From the NCBI RefSeq assembly GCF_017355885.1, contig NZ_JAFEUU010000007.1, forward strand, positions 162,053 to 226,052: DNA of 64,000 nucleotides, in the 5' to 3' direction. The notes under the pieces are model-generated. The model was not told the origin of the DNA and searched no databases. It was given only the letters and a program-made list of their open reading frames with translations. Below, in pieces: positions 35,209-43,132 of the stretch. This DNA comes from Sabulicella rubraurantiaca (lineage in GTDB: Bacteria > Pseudomonadota > Alphaproteobacteria > Acetobacterales > Acetobacteraceae). Each line of letters opens with the position of its first letter. Within the stretch, counting starts at the first letter, position 1. A program made the position numbers and the translations under genes.

Positions 35209-35519
35209 CGGAACGACTGCCTTTCGGCCTGGATCGTGGCCGCACCTACGACATCGGACTGGGTGGCCATGCGCGGGAAGGCGACGCGGGCCCGCCGCCC
35301 TGGCTCTCGCCGCGCCACCGTCTGATGCTGGCCATCTTCTTCGCATCGGCGGCGCTGATCGGGGCCCTGGCCGGGGCAACGATCGCCGCCTTCGCCTCGG
35401 GGGCCGAGGGCGCGGCGGCGGTGCTGGGCCTCCTGACCCTGCTCAGTGCGCCGCTGCTGCTGCTCGGCCCGGCGCAGGATTGGTGGCGCCACCGGCGGGG
35501 CCGCCGGGTGCGCCGCTAG
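35205..35519 (+). CDS. Hypothetical membrane protein (start uncertain)
   Basis: About 104 residues from a CTG at 35205 that overlaps the previous stop (CTGA), or 127 residues if ATG 35136 is used, which overlaps the previous gene by 73 bases. Two helices are predicted around MLAIFFASAALIGALAGATI and AAAVLGLLTLLSAPLLLLG, ending in a basic tail (WWRHRRGRRVRR). The overlap suggests co-translation with the preceding membrane protein; they may form a complex. Function unknown. Confidence 0.55.
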   Translation: MTERLPFGLDRGRTYDIGLGGHAREGDAGPPPWLSPRHRLMLAIFFASAALIGALAGATIAAFASGAEGAAAVLGLLTLLSAPLLLLGPAQDWWRHRRGRRVRR

Positions 35520-35522
35520 AGG

Positions 35523-36782
35523 CTATTCGCGCTCGTAGAGCAGGCGGGCGCGGATGGTGTGGGGCAGGGCGCGCAGCTCCTCCAGGATGGCCTCGCCATT
35601 GCGCGTGGCGCCGGCATCCACCACCACGTAGCCGATCTCCCCATCCGTCTGCAGGTACTGGCCGGCGATGTTCACGCCCCGCTTGGCGAAGACCTGGTTG
35701 ACGTTGCCCAGCACGCCGGGGGCGTTGCGGTGCACGTGCATGAAGCGCGTCCCGGTTGGACGTGCAGGCAGGGCCACCTGCGGGAAGTTCACCGCCCCCA
35801 CCGTGCTGCCCGTGTCGGAATAGTCGGCGAGCTTGCGCGCCACCTCCTCTCCGATGCGGGACTGCGCCTCCTCCGTCGAGCCGCCGATATGCGGGGTCAG
35901 GATGACGTTGGGCAGGCCCTGGACCGGGGAAAGGAACGGGTCGCCGTTGCGCTTCGGCTCCTCCGGGAACACGTCCAGCGCCGCGCCGGCGAGATGGCCC
36001 GAGCGCAGCGCCCCGGCCAGCGCGTCGAGGTCCACCAGCGTGCCGCGGGCATTGTTGATCAGCACCGCGCCGGGCTTCATGGCGGCGATCTGCTCGGCGC
36101 CGATCATGCCCATCGTCTCCGACGTCTCGGGCACGTGCAGGGTGACGATGTCCGACCAGTGAAGGAGCTCGGCCAGGGAGGCGCAGCGCGAGGCATTGCC
36201 CAGGGGCAGCTTCGCCGTGTGGTCGTAGTAGATCACCCGCATCCCAAAGGCCTCAGCCAGCACCGAGAGTTGGGAGCCGATATTGCCGTAGCCGACGATG
36301 CCGAGCGTCCGGCCGCGTACCTCGCGATAGCCTTCGGCCGACTTGTCCCAGTCGCCGGCATGGGCAGCGACCGATTTCGGGAAGATGCCGCGCAGCAGCA
36401 TCACGATCTCGCCCAGCGTCAGCTCGGCGACGGAGCGGGTGTTGCTGAAGGGCGCGTTGAAGACCGGGATGCCGCGCTGCCGCGCCGCCTCCAAATCCAC
36501 CTGGTTGGTGCCGATGCAGAAGCAGCCGATGGACATCAGCCGGTCGGCCGACTGCAGCGCCTCCTCCGTGATGGTGGTACGGGAGCGGATGCCCAGCATG
36601 TGCACCCCCCGCAGCGCATCGGCCAGCACCGCCCCTTCCAGCGCCTTCTTCTCGTGCTGGACGTTGGTGTAGCCCTCCTCCGCCAGCAGGGCGGAGGCGG
36701 TGGGGGAGATGTTCTCGAGCAGGAGGGCGCGGATGCGCCCCTTGGCGAGGGAAAGACGCTCGGGCGTCTCGGAGAGGGACAT
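35523..36782 (-). CDS. serA: D-3-phosphoglycerate dehydrogenase
   Basis: 419 residues, the E. coli-like form (about 410) with a C-terminal ACT domain. It oxidises 3-phosphoglycerate to 3-phosphohydroxypyruvate, committing carbon to serine. NAD site: GIVGYGNIGSQLSVLAEAFG; catalytic Arg in NNARGTLVDLDALA, Glu in DVFPEEP, His in LTPHIGGSTEEAQ. The ACT domain (last ~75 residues, MHVHRNAPGVLGNVNQVFAK) implies serine feedback inhibition. Its start overlaps the stop of the upstream peptidase gene (TGATG). Confidence 0.94.
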   Translation of the reverse strand: MSLSETPERLSLAKGRIRALLLENISPTASALLAEEGYTNVQHEKKALEGAVLADALRGVHMLGIRSRTTITEEALQSADRLMSIGCFCIGTNQVDLEAARQRGIPVFNAPFSNTRSVAELTLGEIVMLLRGIFPKSVAAHAGDWDKSAEGYREVRGRTLGIVGYGNIGSQLSVLAEAFGMRVIYYDHTAKLPLGNASRCASLAELLHWSDIVTLHVPETSETMGMIGAEQIAAMKPGAVLINNARGTLVDLDALAGALRSGHLAGAALDVFPEEPKRNGDPFLSPVQGLPNVILTPHIGGSTEEAQSRIGEEVARKLADYSDTGSTVGAVNFPQVALPARPTGTRFMHVHRNAPGVLGNVNQVFAKRGVNIAGQYLQTDGEIGYVVVDAGATRNGEAILEELRALPHTIRARLLYERE

Positions 36783-38062
36783 CAATCGTTCGCCAGTTGG
36801 AGGAGGGCCTGGGCGAGGACGCGGGTGCCGGCGGCCAGGGCCTCGGGCGACGCGTACTCGGCGGGGTGGTGGGACACACCGTTGCGGCAGGGGATGAACA
36901 GCATCCCGGTCGGGCAGTGCGGGACCAGGAACTGGGCGTCGTGGAAGGCGCCCGAGGGCATGCGCTTCGCCTTCAGCCCCTGGGCGCGCGCCGCGCGTTC
37001 CAGCGCGTCCGGCACGGGGGGCTGAAACTCCACCGGGGCGGCGTGGAAGCGCTCGGTCAGGGTGAAGCGGCAATGGCGCAGCGCCGACTGGATGACGCCG
37101 GCGATGGCGTTGCCGCGCGCCTGGAGCACCGTGTTGTCCGGGTGGCGGAAGTCGATGGTGAAGCGCACCCGGTCGGCCACGGTGTTGGAGGTGTTTGGCG
37201 ACACCTCGATGGACGCCACCGTGAAGCGCAGCACGTCCGTGGGATCGTGCATCAGCGCGTTCAGCGCGTTGATGGCGCGCACCGCGTCCTGCACCGCATC
37301 CTGCCGCAGCGAGACGGGGGAGGTGCCGGCATGGTCGGTGCGGCCCTGGATCTCCACCAGGAACCATCGGCTGCCCTGGATGCCGGTGACGATGCCGACA
37401 TCCTGCCCCTCGCGCTCGAGGAGCGGGCCCTGCTCGATATGCGCCTCGACATAGGCGTGCGGCGCGCGACCCTCGACCACGCCGAGGGGGCGGCGCGGGA
37501 TGTCCGCTTCTTCCGCCAGGTGCTCGGCCAGCGCCTCCTTCACCGTGATGCCGTCCTTGTCGGCCACCGCATCCCAGGTGTCGGGGCGCGCGAAGCCGGT
37601 GAAGGCCATGGAGCCCATGCAGCCAGGGGCGAAGCGGCCGCCTTCCTCGTTGGTCCAGGCCACCACCTCGATCGGGCGGCGCGTGGCGATGCCGGCCTCG
37701 CGGATGGCGCGCACCGCTTCGAGACCGGCCATCACGCCCCAGATGCCGTCGAAACGGCCGCCATTGGGCTGGCTGTCCATGTGGCTGCCCGTCAGCACCG
37801 GGGCGAGCGTCGCATCCGTGCCCTCGTGCCGCAGGAAGAGGTTGCCCCAGGCATCGATGGAAACACCGAGACCGATACCCTGCGCCTCCTTGATGAGAAG
37901 GCGCCGCGCCTCGCGGTCCAGCGCGGAAAGGCAGGGGCGGTTCACGCCTTCGTTCCCGTCCGGATCGGTGAAGGCGCCGATCCGCGCCATTGCCATCATC
38001 TGGTCCCAGTGGCGCGCCTCGCTGACGGCGGCGACGAGGTTCGGGGCAGTGGTGTCGGGCAT
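36782..38062 (-). CDS. Zn-dependent hydrolase, allantoate amidohydrolase / N-carbamoyl-L-amino acid hydrolase type
   Basis: 426 residues of the M20 subgroup that includes AllC, ureidoglycolate amidohydrolase and L-carbamoylase. Metal ligands: His and Asp in TGSHMDSQPNGGRFDG, Glu-Glu in WTNEEGGRF, His in HIEQGPLLE and a final His in CRNGVSHHPAE; substrate-domain segment GRTDHAGTSPVSLRQDA. In a urate context it may remove ammonia from allantoate, and adjacency to UraH/PuuD (150 bases away, divergent) supports this. It is coupled to serA by overlap. Substrate is inferred. Confidence 0.85.
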   Translation of the reverse strand: MPDTTAPNLVAAVSEARHWDQMMAMARIGAFTDPDGNEGVNRPCLSALDREARRLLIKEAQGIGLGVSIDAWGNLFLRHEGTDATLAPVLTGSHMDSQPNGGRFDGIWGVMAGLEAVRAIREAGIATRRPIEVVAWTNEEGGRFAPGCMGSMAFTGFARPDTWDAVADKDGITVKEALAEHLAEEADIPRRPLGVVEGRAPHAYVEAHIEQGPLLEREGQDVGIVTGIQGSRWFLVEIQGRTDHAGTSPVSLRQDAVQDAVRAINALNALMHDPTDVLRFTVASIEVSPNTSNTVADRVRFTIDFRHPDNTVLQARGNAIAGVIQSALRHCRFTLTERFHAAPVEFQPPVPDALERAARAQGLKAKRMPSGAFHDAQFLVPHCPTGMLFIPCRNGVSHHPAEYASPEALAAGTRVLAQALLQLAND

Positions 38063-38208
38063 GGAGGCTCTCCTCCCCTGGGGGCTTAGGGGGAGGGGGA
38101 GCAGCGATCAAGGCCGCAGCTGGCATGGCTCCCATCGGGGGATGCCGGGTGCGGCCTTGTCACCGCGCGGCGGAGCGCGGCAGGCTTGCGGCACAGCAGG
38201 GGATTCCG

Positions 38209-38559
38209 ATGGGCCGCCTTTCCACCCATGTGCTCGACACCACGCATGGCCGGCCCGGCGCCGGGATGCGCTTCACCTTGTTCCGGCTGGAGGGCGATGC
38301 CCGCGTGAAGCTGGCCGAGGGCGAGACGAACGAGGATGGCCGCGCTCCCAAGCCGCTGCTGGAAGGCGAGGGGTTCCAGACCGGCCGCTACCAGCTCGTC
38401 TATCAGGTCGCGGCCTATTTCCGCGCCCAGGGCGTTTCCCTGCCCGACCCGCCCTTCCTGGACGAGGTGACGCTGAGCTTCGGCCTGGGCGAGGACCGGC
38501 ATTATCACGTGCCGCTGCTCGTCTCGCCCTTCGGCTACACCACCTACCGGGGAAGCTGA
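38209..38559 (+). CDS. uraH: 5-Hydroxyisourate hydrolase
   Basis: 116 residues, transthyretin-like fold. It hydrolyses 5-hydroxyisourate to 2-oxo-4-hydroxy-4-carboxy-5-ureidoimidazoline (OHCU). Signatures: LSTHVLDTTHGRPGAGM at the N-terminus (His and Arg of the active site) and the C-terminal HVPLLVSPFGYTTYRGS ending in the diagnostic YRGS. ATG 38209 is preferred to an upstream in-frame start at 38125. Stop is 4 bases before puuD. Confidence 0.95.
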   Translation: MGRLSTHVLDTTHGRPGAGMRFTLFRLEGDARVKLAEGETNEDGRAPKPLLEGEGFQTGRYQLVYQVAAYFRAQGVSLPDPPFLDEVTLSFGLGEDRHYHVPLLVSPFGYTTYRGS

Positions 38560-38563
38560 GCGG

Positions 38564-39748
38564 GTGGATGCTGCCTTCCTGTGGGAGTGGGCCAATCTGG
38601 GCCTGCGCTGGCTGCACGTCATCACTGCCATCGCCTGGATCGGCGCCAGCTTCTACTTCATCGCCCTCGACAACTCGCTGGAGGCGCCGAAGGACGGCGA
38701 CCCGTTGGTGCGCGGCGAGCAATGGTCGGTGCATGGCGGCGGCTTCTACTACAAGCGCAAATACAAGGGCGCGCCGCCCGCGCTGCCTAAGCGGCTGCAC
38801 TGGTTCAAGTGGGAGGCCTACTGGACCTGGATCAGCGGCTTCGCCCTCTTCGCGCTGATCTATTGGGGCCAAGCCAGCACCTTCTTGATCGACCCCGCCG
38901 TGGCCGATCTGCCGGTCTGGGGTGCGGTGCTCCTGTCGCTCGCGCTGATCGTCGGCGCGCAAATTGCCTATGAGGGGCTTTGCCGGGTGCTGGAAGGGCG
39001 GGAGTCTGCGCTGCTCGGCGCCGGGTTTCTGCTGCTCGCCGTGCTGGCGCTGCTGGCGACGAGCCTGTTCTCCGGCCGCGGCGCCTTTCTAGTGGTCGGC
39101 GTGGCGCTCGGGACGATCATGGTCGCCAACGTGGCCCACATCATCATCCCGGGGCAGCGCAAGATGGTCGCTGCCATCGCCGAGGGACGGGAGCCCGACC
39201 CGGTGCATGGGGAGCGTGGCAAGCAGCGCAGCGTCCATAACACCTACCTGACCCTGCCCGTGCTGGTGATGATGCTGTCGCCGCACTACCCGATGCTGAC
39301 CCAGGGGCGGTGGAACTGGGTGGCGCTGCTGCTGCTGGTCGTGGCAGGGGCGCTGATTCGGCAATTCTTCGTCCTGCGCCATTCCGGCCGCACCAGCACC
39401 GCCATGGCGTTGGGCGGTGCAGCCGCCCTGGCCGCCACCGCCTTCGTCGTCGCGCCGCGCCACGATGCGCGTTTCGCGGGGGCGGAGGCGCCCGCCTTCA
39501 CTGAGGTGCAGACCATCACCGCCACGCGCTGCGCCACATGCCACGCCGCACGCCCCACCTTCGAGGGCATCGCCATCCCGCCCAAGGGCGTGGTGCTGGA
39601 ACGCCCGGCGGAATTGCGTCGCTGGGCGCAGGCGATGCGCCAGCAAGTGGCGAGCGAAGCCATGCCGCCCGGCAATCTGACGGAGATGACGGAAGAGGAA
39701 CGCGCGCGACTCGTCGCCTGGGTCGCGGCGGGGGCGCCGCTAGACTAG
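38564..39748 (+). CDS. puuD: Urate hydroxylase PuuD with c-type cytochrome domain
   Basis: 394 residues. Membrane-bound bacterial urate oxidase: about seven membrane helices (first LHVITAIAWIGASFYFIALD), with the family sequence RWLHVITAIAWIGASF near the N-terminus and histidines in ANVAHIIIPGQRK and VHNTYLTLPVLVMM. The C-terminal periplasmic part has a haem-binding CATCH motif (Cys-Ala-Thr-Cys-His, near residue 325) so electrons likely pass to the respiratory chain. GTG start at 38564, 4 bases after uraH. OHCU decarboxylase is missing from the neighbourhood. Confidence 0.92.
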   Translation: MDAAFLWEWANLGLRWLHVITAIAWIGASFYFIALDNSLEAPKDGDPLVRGEQWSVHGGGFYYKRKYKGAPPALPKRLHWFKWEAYWTWISGFALFALIYWGQASTFLIDPAVADLPVWGAVLLSLALIVGAQIAYEGLCRVLEGRESALLGAGFLLLAVLALLATSLFSGRGAFLVVGVALGTIMVANVAHIIIPGQRKMVAAIAEGREPDPVHGERGKQRSVHNTYLTLPVLVMMLSPHYPMLTQGRWNWVALLLLVVAGALIRQFFVLRHSGRTSTAMALGGAAALAATAFVVAPRHDARFAGAEAPAFTEVQTITATRCATCHAARPTFEGIAIPPKGVVLERPAELRRWAQAMRQQVASEAMPPGNLTEMTEEERARLVAWVAAGAPLD

Positions 39749-39778
39749 GCTTCTCGAAGCATCCCTCGCACGCCCGCT

Positions 39779-41368
39779 TCAGTCGCCGCGCGAGTAGCCC
39801 ATGCTGCAGAAGGCGCCGCCCTGGAAGCGCTCCGCCACCGCGTCGTCGCTCGTCTTTCCGGCCAGCGCGTCGCGGAAGGGCGCGGTGCCGTCGTGCGGCT
39901 GCCAGCCGATCCGCGCCCGGTCATCCTCGACCCACCAGGCATCCGGGTTGTCGCCCACGCCCCAGATGCGCGCATATCCCACTTCCGGCGCCGCCAGCGT
40001 GGCGAGGCAGAGCCGCGCCAGGTCGGGATAGGACAGCCAGGTGTGCAGCATCCGCGCATCGCGCGGCTCGGGAAAGCAGGAGCCGATGCGGACGACGACG
40101 CTCTCCACCCCGTGCTTGTCCCAGTAGAGACGCCCCATCAACTCGCCATAGGCCTTGGAGAGACCGTAATACCCGTCGGGCCTCAAGGCGCAGGTGATGT
40201 CGAGCGTCTCCGAGCGCTCGTGGAAGCCGATGGCGTGGTTGGAGGAGGCGAAGAGCACGCGCGCCCTCTCGCGCCGCGCCGCTTCATAGACGTGATAGAG
40301 GCCACGGATGTTGGGGCCGATCACCTCCTCGAAGGGACGCTCCACGCTCACCCCGCCGAAATGCAGGATGGCGCGGCAGGATTCGGCGAGGCGAAGGATG
40401 GCGATGCCATCCTCCAGATCCGCCTGCTCGAAGCGGGAACCGGGCGGCAGCGCGTCGGGGAAGGGGGCGATGTCGGTCAGCACCAGCCTGACCGCCGCCG
40501 CCGACAATTCGCGCGCCAGCATCCGCCCCAGCGCGCCCGAGGCGCCGGTGAGCAGCACAGGCCGGTCCTTCGCCATGTCGCGTTCCCTCCGCTTCTCCTC
40601 CGGATGGTAGCCGAAGGCGGCGAAGTCGCCGCCGGTCAGCTTGCGGGACACCGGATCGGGATTGGGCGGCGCGGGCGGGAAGCGGCCCGTGCCGTCGCGC
40701 GGCGTCCAGCCAATCCTGTCGCGGTCATCGTGGTGCCACCACAATCCGGGATTGGCCGACACGCCCCAGATGTGATGGCTGCCCGTGGCATCGAGGGCGC
40801 GAAGAACCAGCGCATGCATGTCGGCAGGGGCGAGCCAGGTGCGCCGCATCGCCGCATCCTCTGGCTCGGGAAAGCAGGAGCCGATGCGGACGGAGGTGAC
40901 GGGCAGCCCGGTGCGGCGGTGATGCGCCTGGACCTGCAACTCGCCGAAGGCCTTGGACAGGCCGTAATACCCGTCGGGACGGAAGGCACAGCGCACCGGC
41001 AGATCGGTTCCGGCCGGGTGCATGCCGATCGCGTGGTTGGACCCGGCATAGATGAAGCCGCAGCGTGCGAGGCGCGCCGCCTCCAGCGCGTGATGCGCGC
41101 CGAGGATGTTGGCACGCAGGATGCGCGCGAATCCCGTCTCGCCGCTGATGCCGCCCAGATGCACCACTGCGCGGCAGCCTTGCGCCAGGCCGCGCAGCAG
41201 CGCCGGGTCGGCGAGTTCGCCCTGCGTGAAACGCGTGCCCGGCGGCAAGGGGTCCGGGAAGGGCACGCGGTCGGTGAGGCGCAAGGGGATGCCGGCTTCG
41301 GCCATGGCCCGCGCCAGCCCGACGCAGATCTGCCCCGACGCGCCGGTGAGCAGCACGGGTTCCGTCAC
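39779..41368 (-). CDS. Tandem-fused uronate dehydrogenase (two complete copies)
   Basis: 529 residues containing two NAD-dependent short-chain dehydrogenase copies of about 264 and 265 residues in one frame. Each has an N-terminal nucleotide motif (LLTGASGQICVGLARAM; LLTGASGALGRMLAREL) and catalytic Y-x-x-x-K (RPDGYYGLSKAFGE; RPDGYYGLSKAYGE). Single uronate dehydrogenases (oxidise D-galacturonate or D-glucuronate to the lactone) are about 265 residues. Copy one lacks the tight GxxGxxG spacing because of Gln-Ile-Cys. The linker, about residues 257-264 (EEKRRERD), encodes a strong Shine-Dalgarno before ATG 40576. It may act as a fused dimer, or the second copy may also be made separately. No sequence error is visible, but a misread stop cannot be excluded. 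Confidence 0.85.
   Translation of the reverse strand: MTEPVLLTGASGQICVGLARAMAEAGIPLRLTDRVPFPDPLPPGTRFTQGELADPALLRGLAQGCRAVVHLGGISGETGFARILRANILGAHHALEAARLARCGFIYAGSNHAIGMHPAGTDLPVRCAFRPDGYYGLSKAFGELQVQAHHRRTGLPVTSVRIGSCFPEPEDAAMRRTWLAPADMHALVLRALDATGSHHIWGVSANPGLWWHHDDRDRIGWTPRDGTGRFPPAPPNPDPVSRKLTGGDFAAFGYHPEEKRRERDMAKDRPVLLTGASGALGRMLARELSAAAVRLVLTDIAPFPDALPPGSRFEQADLEDGIAILRLAESCRAILHFGGVSVERPFEEVIGPNIRGLYHVYEAARRERARVLFASSNHAIGFHERSETLDITCALRPDGYYGLSKAYGELMGRLYWDKHGVESVVVRIGSCFPEPRDARMLHTWLSYPDLARLCLATLAAPEVGYARIWGVGDNPDAWWVEDDRARIGWQPHDGTAPFRDALAGKTSDDAVAERFQGGAFCSMGYSRGD
40577..40605 (-). promoter_or_regulatory. Internal Shine-Dalgarno region inside the fused dehydrogenase
   Basis: On the minus strand GGAGGAGAAGCGGAGG lies just before an in-frame ATG at 40576. 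It is translated in the full-length product as the inter-domain linker, yet has the composition and spacing of a ribosome site, suggesting an ancestral gene boundary. Confidence 0.55.
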
Positions 41369-41421
41369 CGCTTTCTCTCGCCCATCATCTCACCAACCGA
41401 ATCCGGAGGACGGAACGCGAC

Positions 41422-42765
41422 ATGACGCGCCATGGCTTCCCCACGCTGAACGACGCCACCCAAATGCTGGAGGCTGGCAAGGTCTCCGCCGCCACCTTGG
41501 TGGAGGAGGCGCTGTCGCGCGCGCGGGACGGGGAGGGGCCACGCGCCTTCACCGCGCTGCACAGCAAGTCGGCGCGCGACTCCGCCCTGGCCATGGATGC
41601 GCTGCGCAAGGTCGGGCGCGCGCCGTCGCGTTTCGCCGGCATCCCGGTGACGGTGAAGGACCTGTTCGACGAGCAGGGGATCGTCACCCGTGCCGGGTCG
41701 CGCGCCCTGGATCGCGGCCCCGCGCCCCACACCGCGCCCGCGGTGATGCGTCTGATCCGCCACGGCTTCGTGGTGCTCGGCCGCACCAACATGAGCGAGT
41801 TCGCCTTCTCGGGTCTCGGCGTGAACCCGCATTACGGCACGCCACTCTCGCCCTGGGATCGGGAAACGGGGCGCCTGCCTGGCGGATCCTCCAGCGGCGC
41901 GGCGGTGGCGGCGGCGGACGGCATGGGCTTCGGAGGGCTGGGGACCGACACGGGCGGGTCCTGCCGCATTCCGGCGGCGCTGTGCGGAGTGGTGGGGTTC
42001 AAGCCTTCCGCGCATCGCGTGCCGCTGGAAGGGGCCTTTCCGCTTTCCTCCTCGCTCGACTCCATCGGGCCGATCGCGCGCAGCGTGCGCGATTGCCAGA
42101 TTCTCGACGCGGTGATCTCCGGCGCGGACGAGGTGCCGAACCTCATCCCGGCCGAGGTGGCGGGGCTGCGCCTCGGCGTCCTGCACACGGTGGTGGAGGA
42201 GGGTCTGACCGGTGAGGTGGCGCGCCCCTATGGTCGCGCCCTGGCGCGGCTGGAGGCGGCAGGAGCCCGGATCTCCGATCTTTCCCTTCCCGCCCTGGAG
42301 CGCCTGCCTACCATCAACCGCAAGGGTGGGCTGACCGCGGCCGAGGCGATCGCGCTGCACGAAGCACTGATCGCCGAGCGCCGCTCCGAATACGACCCCC
42401 GCATCCTGTCGCGCATCGAGCGCGGCATGGCGATGAGCGCGGCGGACTACCTCGCCGTCATGGCGGCGCGGCGCGAGCTGCAGGCGGAATGTGCAGCGCA
42501 GATGGAAGGCTTCGATGCGGTCATCTGCCCCACCGTTCCCATCCCGCCCCCCAGCTTGGCCGAGGTGGAGGAGGAAGCGGAGTACGGGCGGCTGAACCTG
42601 CTGCTGCTCCGCAACACCGCCATCGCCAATCTCCTGGATATCTGCGCCATCAGCCTGCCCTGCCACCAGCCGGGCGACGCCCCGGCAGGGCTGATGTTGA
42701 TGGCGCCGCGCGGCATGGATGCGCGGCTCTTCGCCATTGCGGCGGGGGTCGAGCGGCTGCTGTGA
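41422..42765 (+). CDS. Amidase signature family enzyme
   Basis: 447 residues. Ser-cisSer-Lys hydrolase: Lys in GIPVTVKDLFDE (near residue 76), cis-Ser/Ser region in RLPGGSSSGAAVAAADG and nucleophile region in GTDTGGSCRIPAALCGVVGF. It hydrolyses an amide bond to acid and ammonia; GatA, aryl-acylamidase and allophanate-type enzymes share the fold and cannot be told apart here. No gatB/gatC nearby, so a stand-alone amidase is likely. Divergent from the fused dehydrogenase with 53 bases between the starts. Confidence 0.9.
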   Translation: MTRHGFPTLNDATQMLEAGKVSAATLVEEALSRARDGEGPRAFTALHSKSARDSALAMDALRKVGRAPSRFAGIPVTVKDLFDEQGIVTRAGSRALDRGPAPHTAPAVMRLIRHGFVVLGRTNMSEFAFSGLGVNPHYGTPLSPWDRETGRLPGGSSSGAAVAAADGMGFGGLGTDTGGSCRIPAALCGVVGFKPSAHRVPLEGAFPLSSSLDSIGPIARSVRDCQILDAVISGADEVPNLIPAEVAGLRLGVLHTVVEEGLTGEVARPYGRALARLEAAGARISDLSLPALERLPTINRKGGLTAAEAIALHEALIAERRSEYDPRILSRIERGMAMSAADYLAVMAARRELQAECAAQMEGFDAVICPTVPIPPPSLAEVEEEAEYGRLNLLLLRNTAIANLLDICAISLPCHQPGDAPAGLMLMAPRGMDARLFAIAAGVERLL

Positions 42766-42771
42766 CGGCTT

Positions 42772-43056
42772 CTAGATGAACTGCCCGCGCAAGAAGCCCA
42801 GGGCGGGAAGGGGCGTCCACTTGCGCGGCAGGTCGGAACGGCGAATCGGCGTCACGCTGTAATGCGGCACGGGCTGCTTCGAGCGGCGCAGGAAGTCCGC
42901 GTAGGCGCTTACCTCTCGCGCGCGCCAGTCGCGATCCTCCACGGCCTGGTTGCGCGAGCGGTAGACTTCGGCGACCCGGTTGAGCTTTCCAACGGTGGCA
43001 ACCACCGCCCAAAGCGTATCCTCGTCCCCGCGCTTCACCAGGGTCAAATCGGCCAT
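42772..43056 (-). CDS. Hypothetical 94-residue protein
   Basis: 94 residues starting MADLTLVKRGDEDTLWAVV and ending PALGFLRGQFI. Mixed alpha/beta composition with many Arg/Trp/Asp; no signal peptide or membrane segment. The frame stays open upstream, but ATG 43056 gives a natural N-terminus. It converges on the amidase gene and diverges from the arginase-like gene. No family recognised; it may be lineage specific. Confidence 0.55.
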   Translation of the reverse strand: MADLTLVKRGDEDTLWAVVATVGKLNRVAEVYRSRNQAVEDRDWRAREVSAYADFLRRSKQPVPHYSVTPIRRSDLPRKWTPLPALGFLRGQFI

Positions 43057-43132
43057 GGACTCAGAGAAGGTGATGGGGTCGCGCCGGGTCAAGGGCTTCC
43101 TGCGCGCGCAGGCCGCACCTAACTGCCCCTTC

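Noticed and set aside
35523..38135. 870-residue reading frame combining serA with upstream sequence
   Set aside because: The part before ATG 36782 is the out-of-frame reading of the peptidase gene; serA starts at MSLSETPERL.
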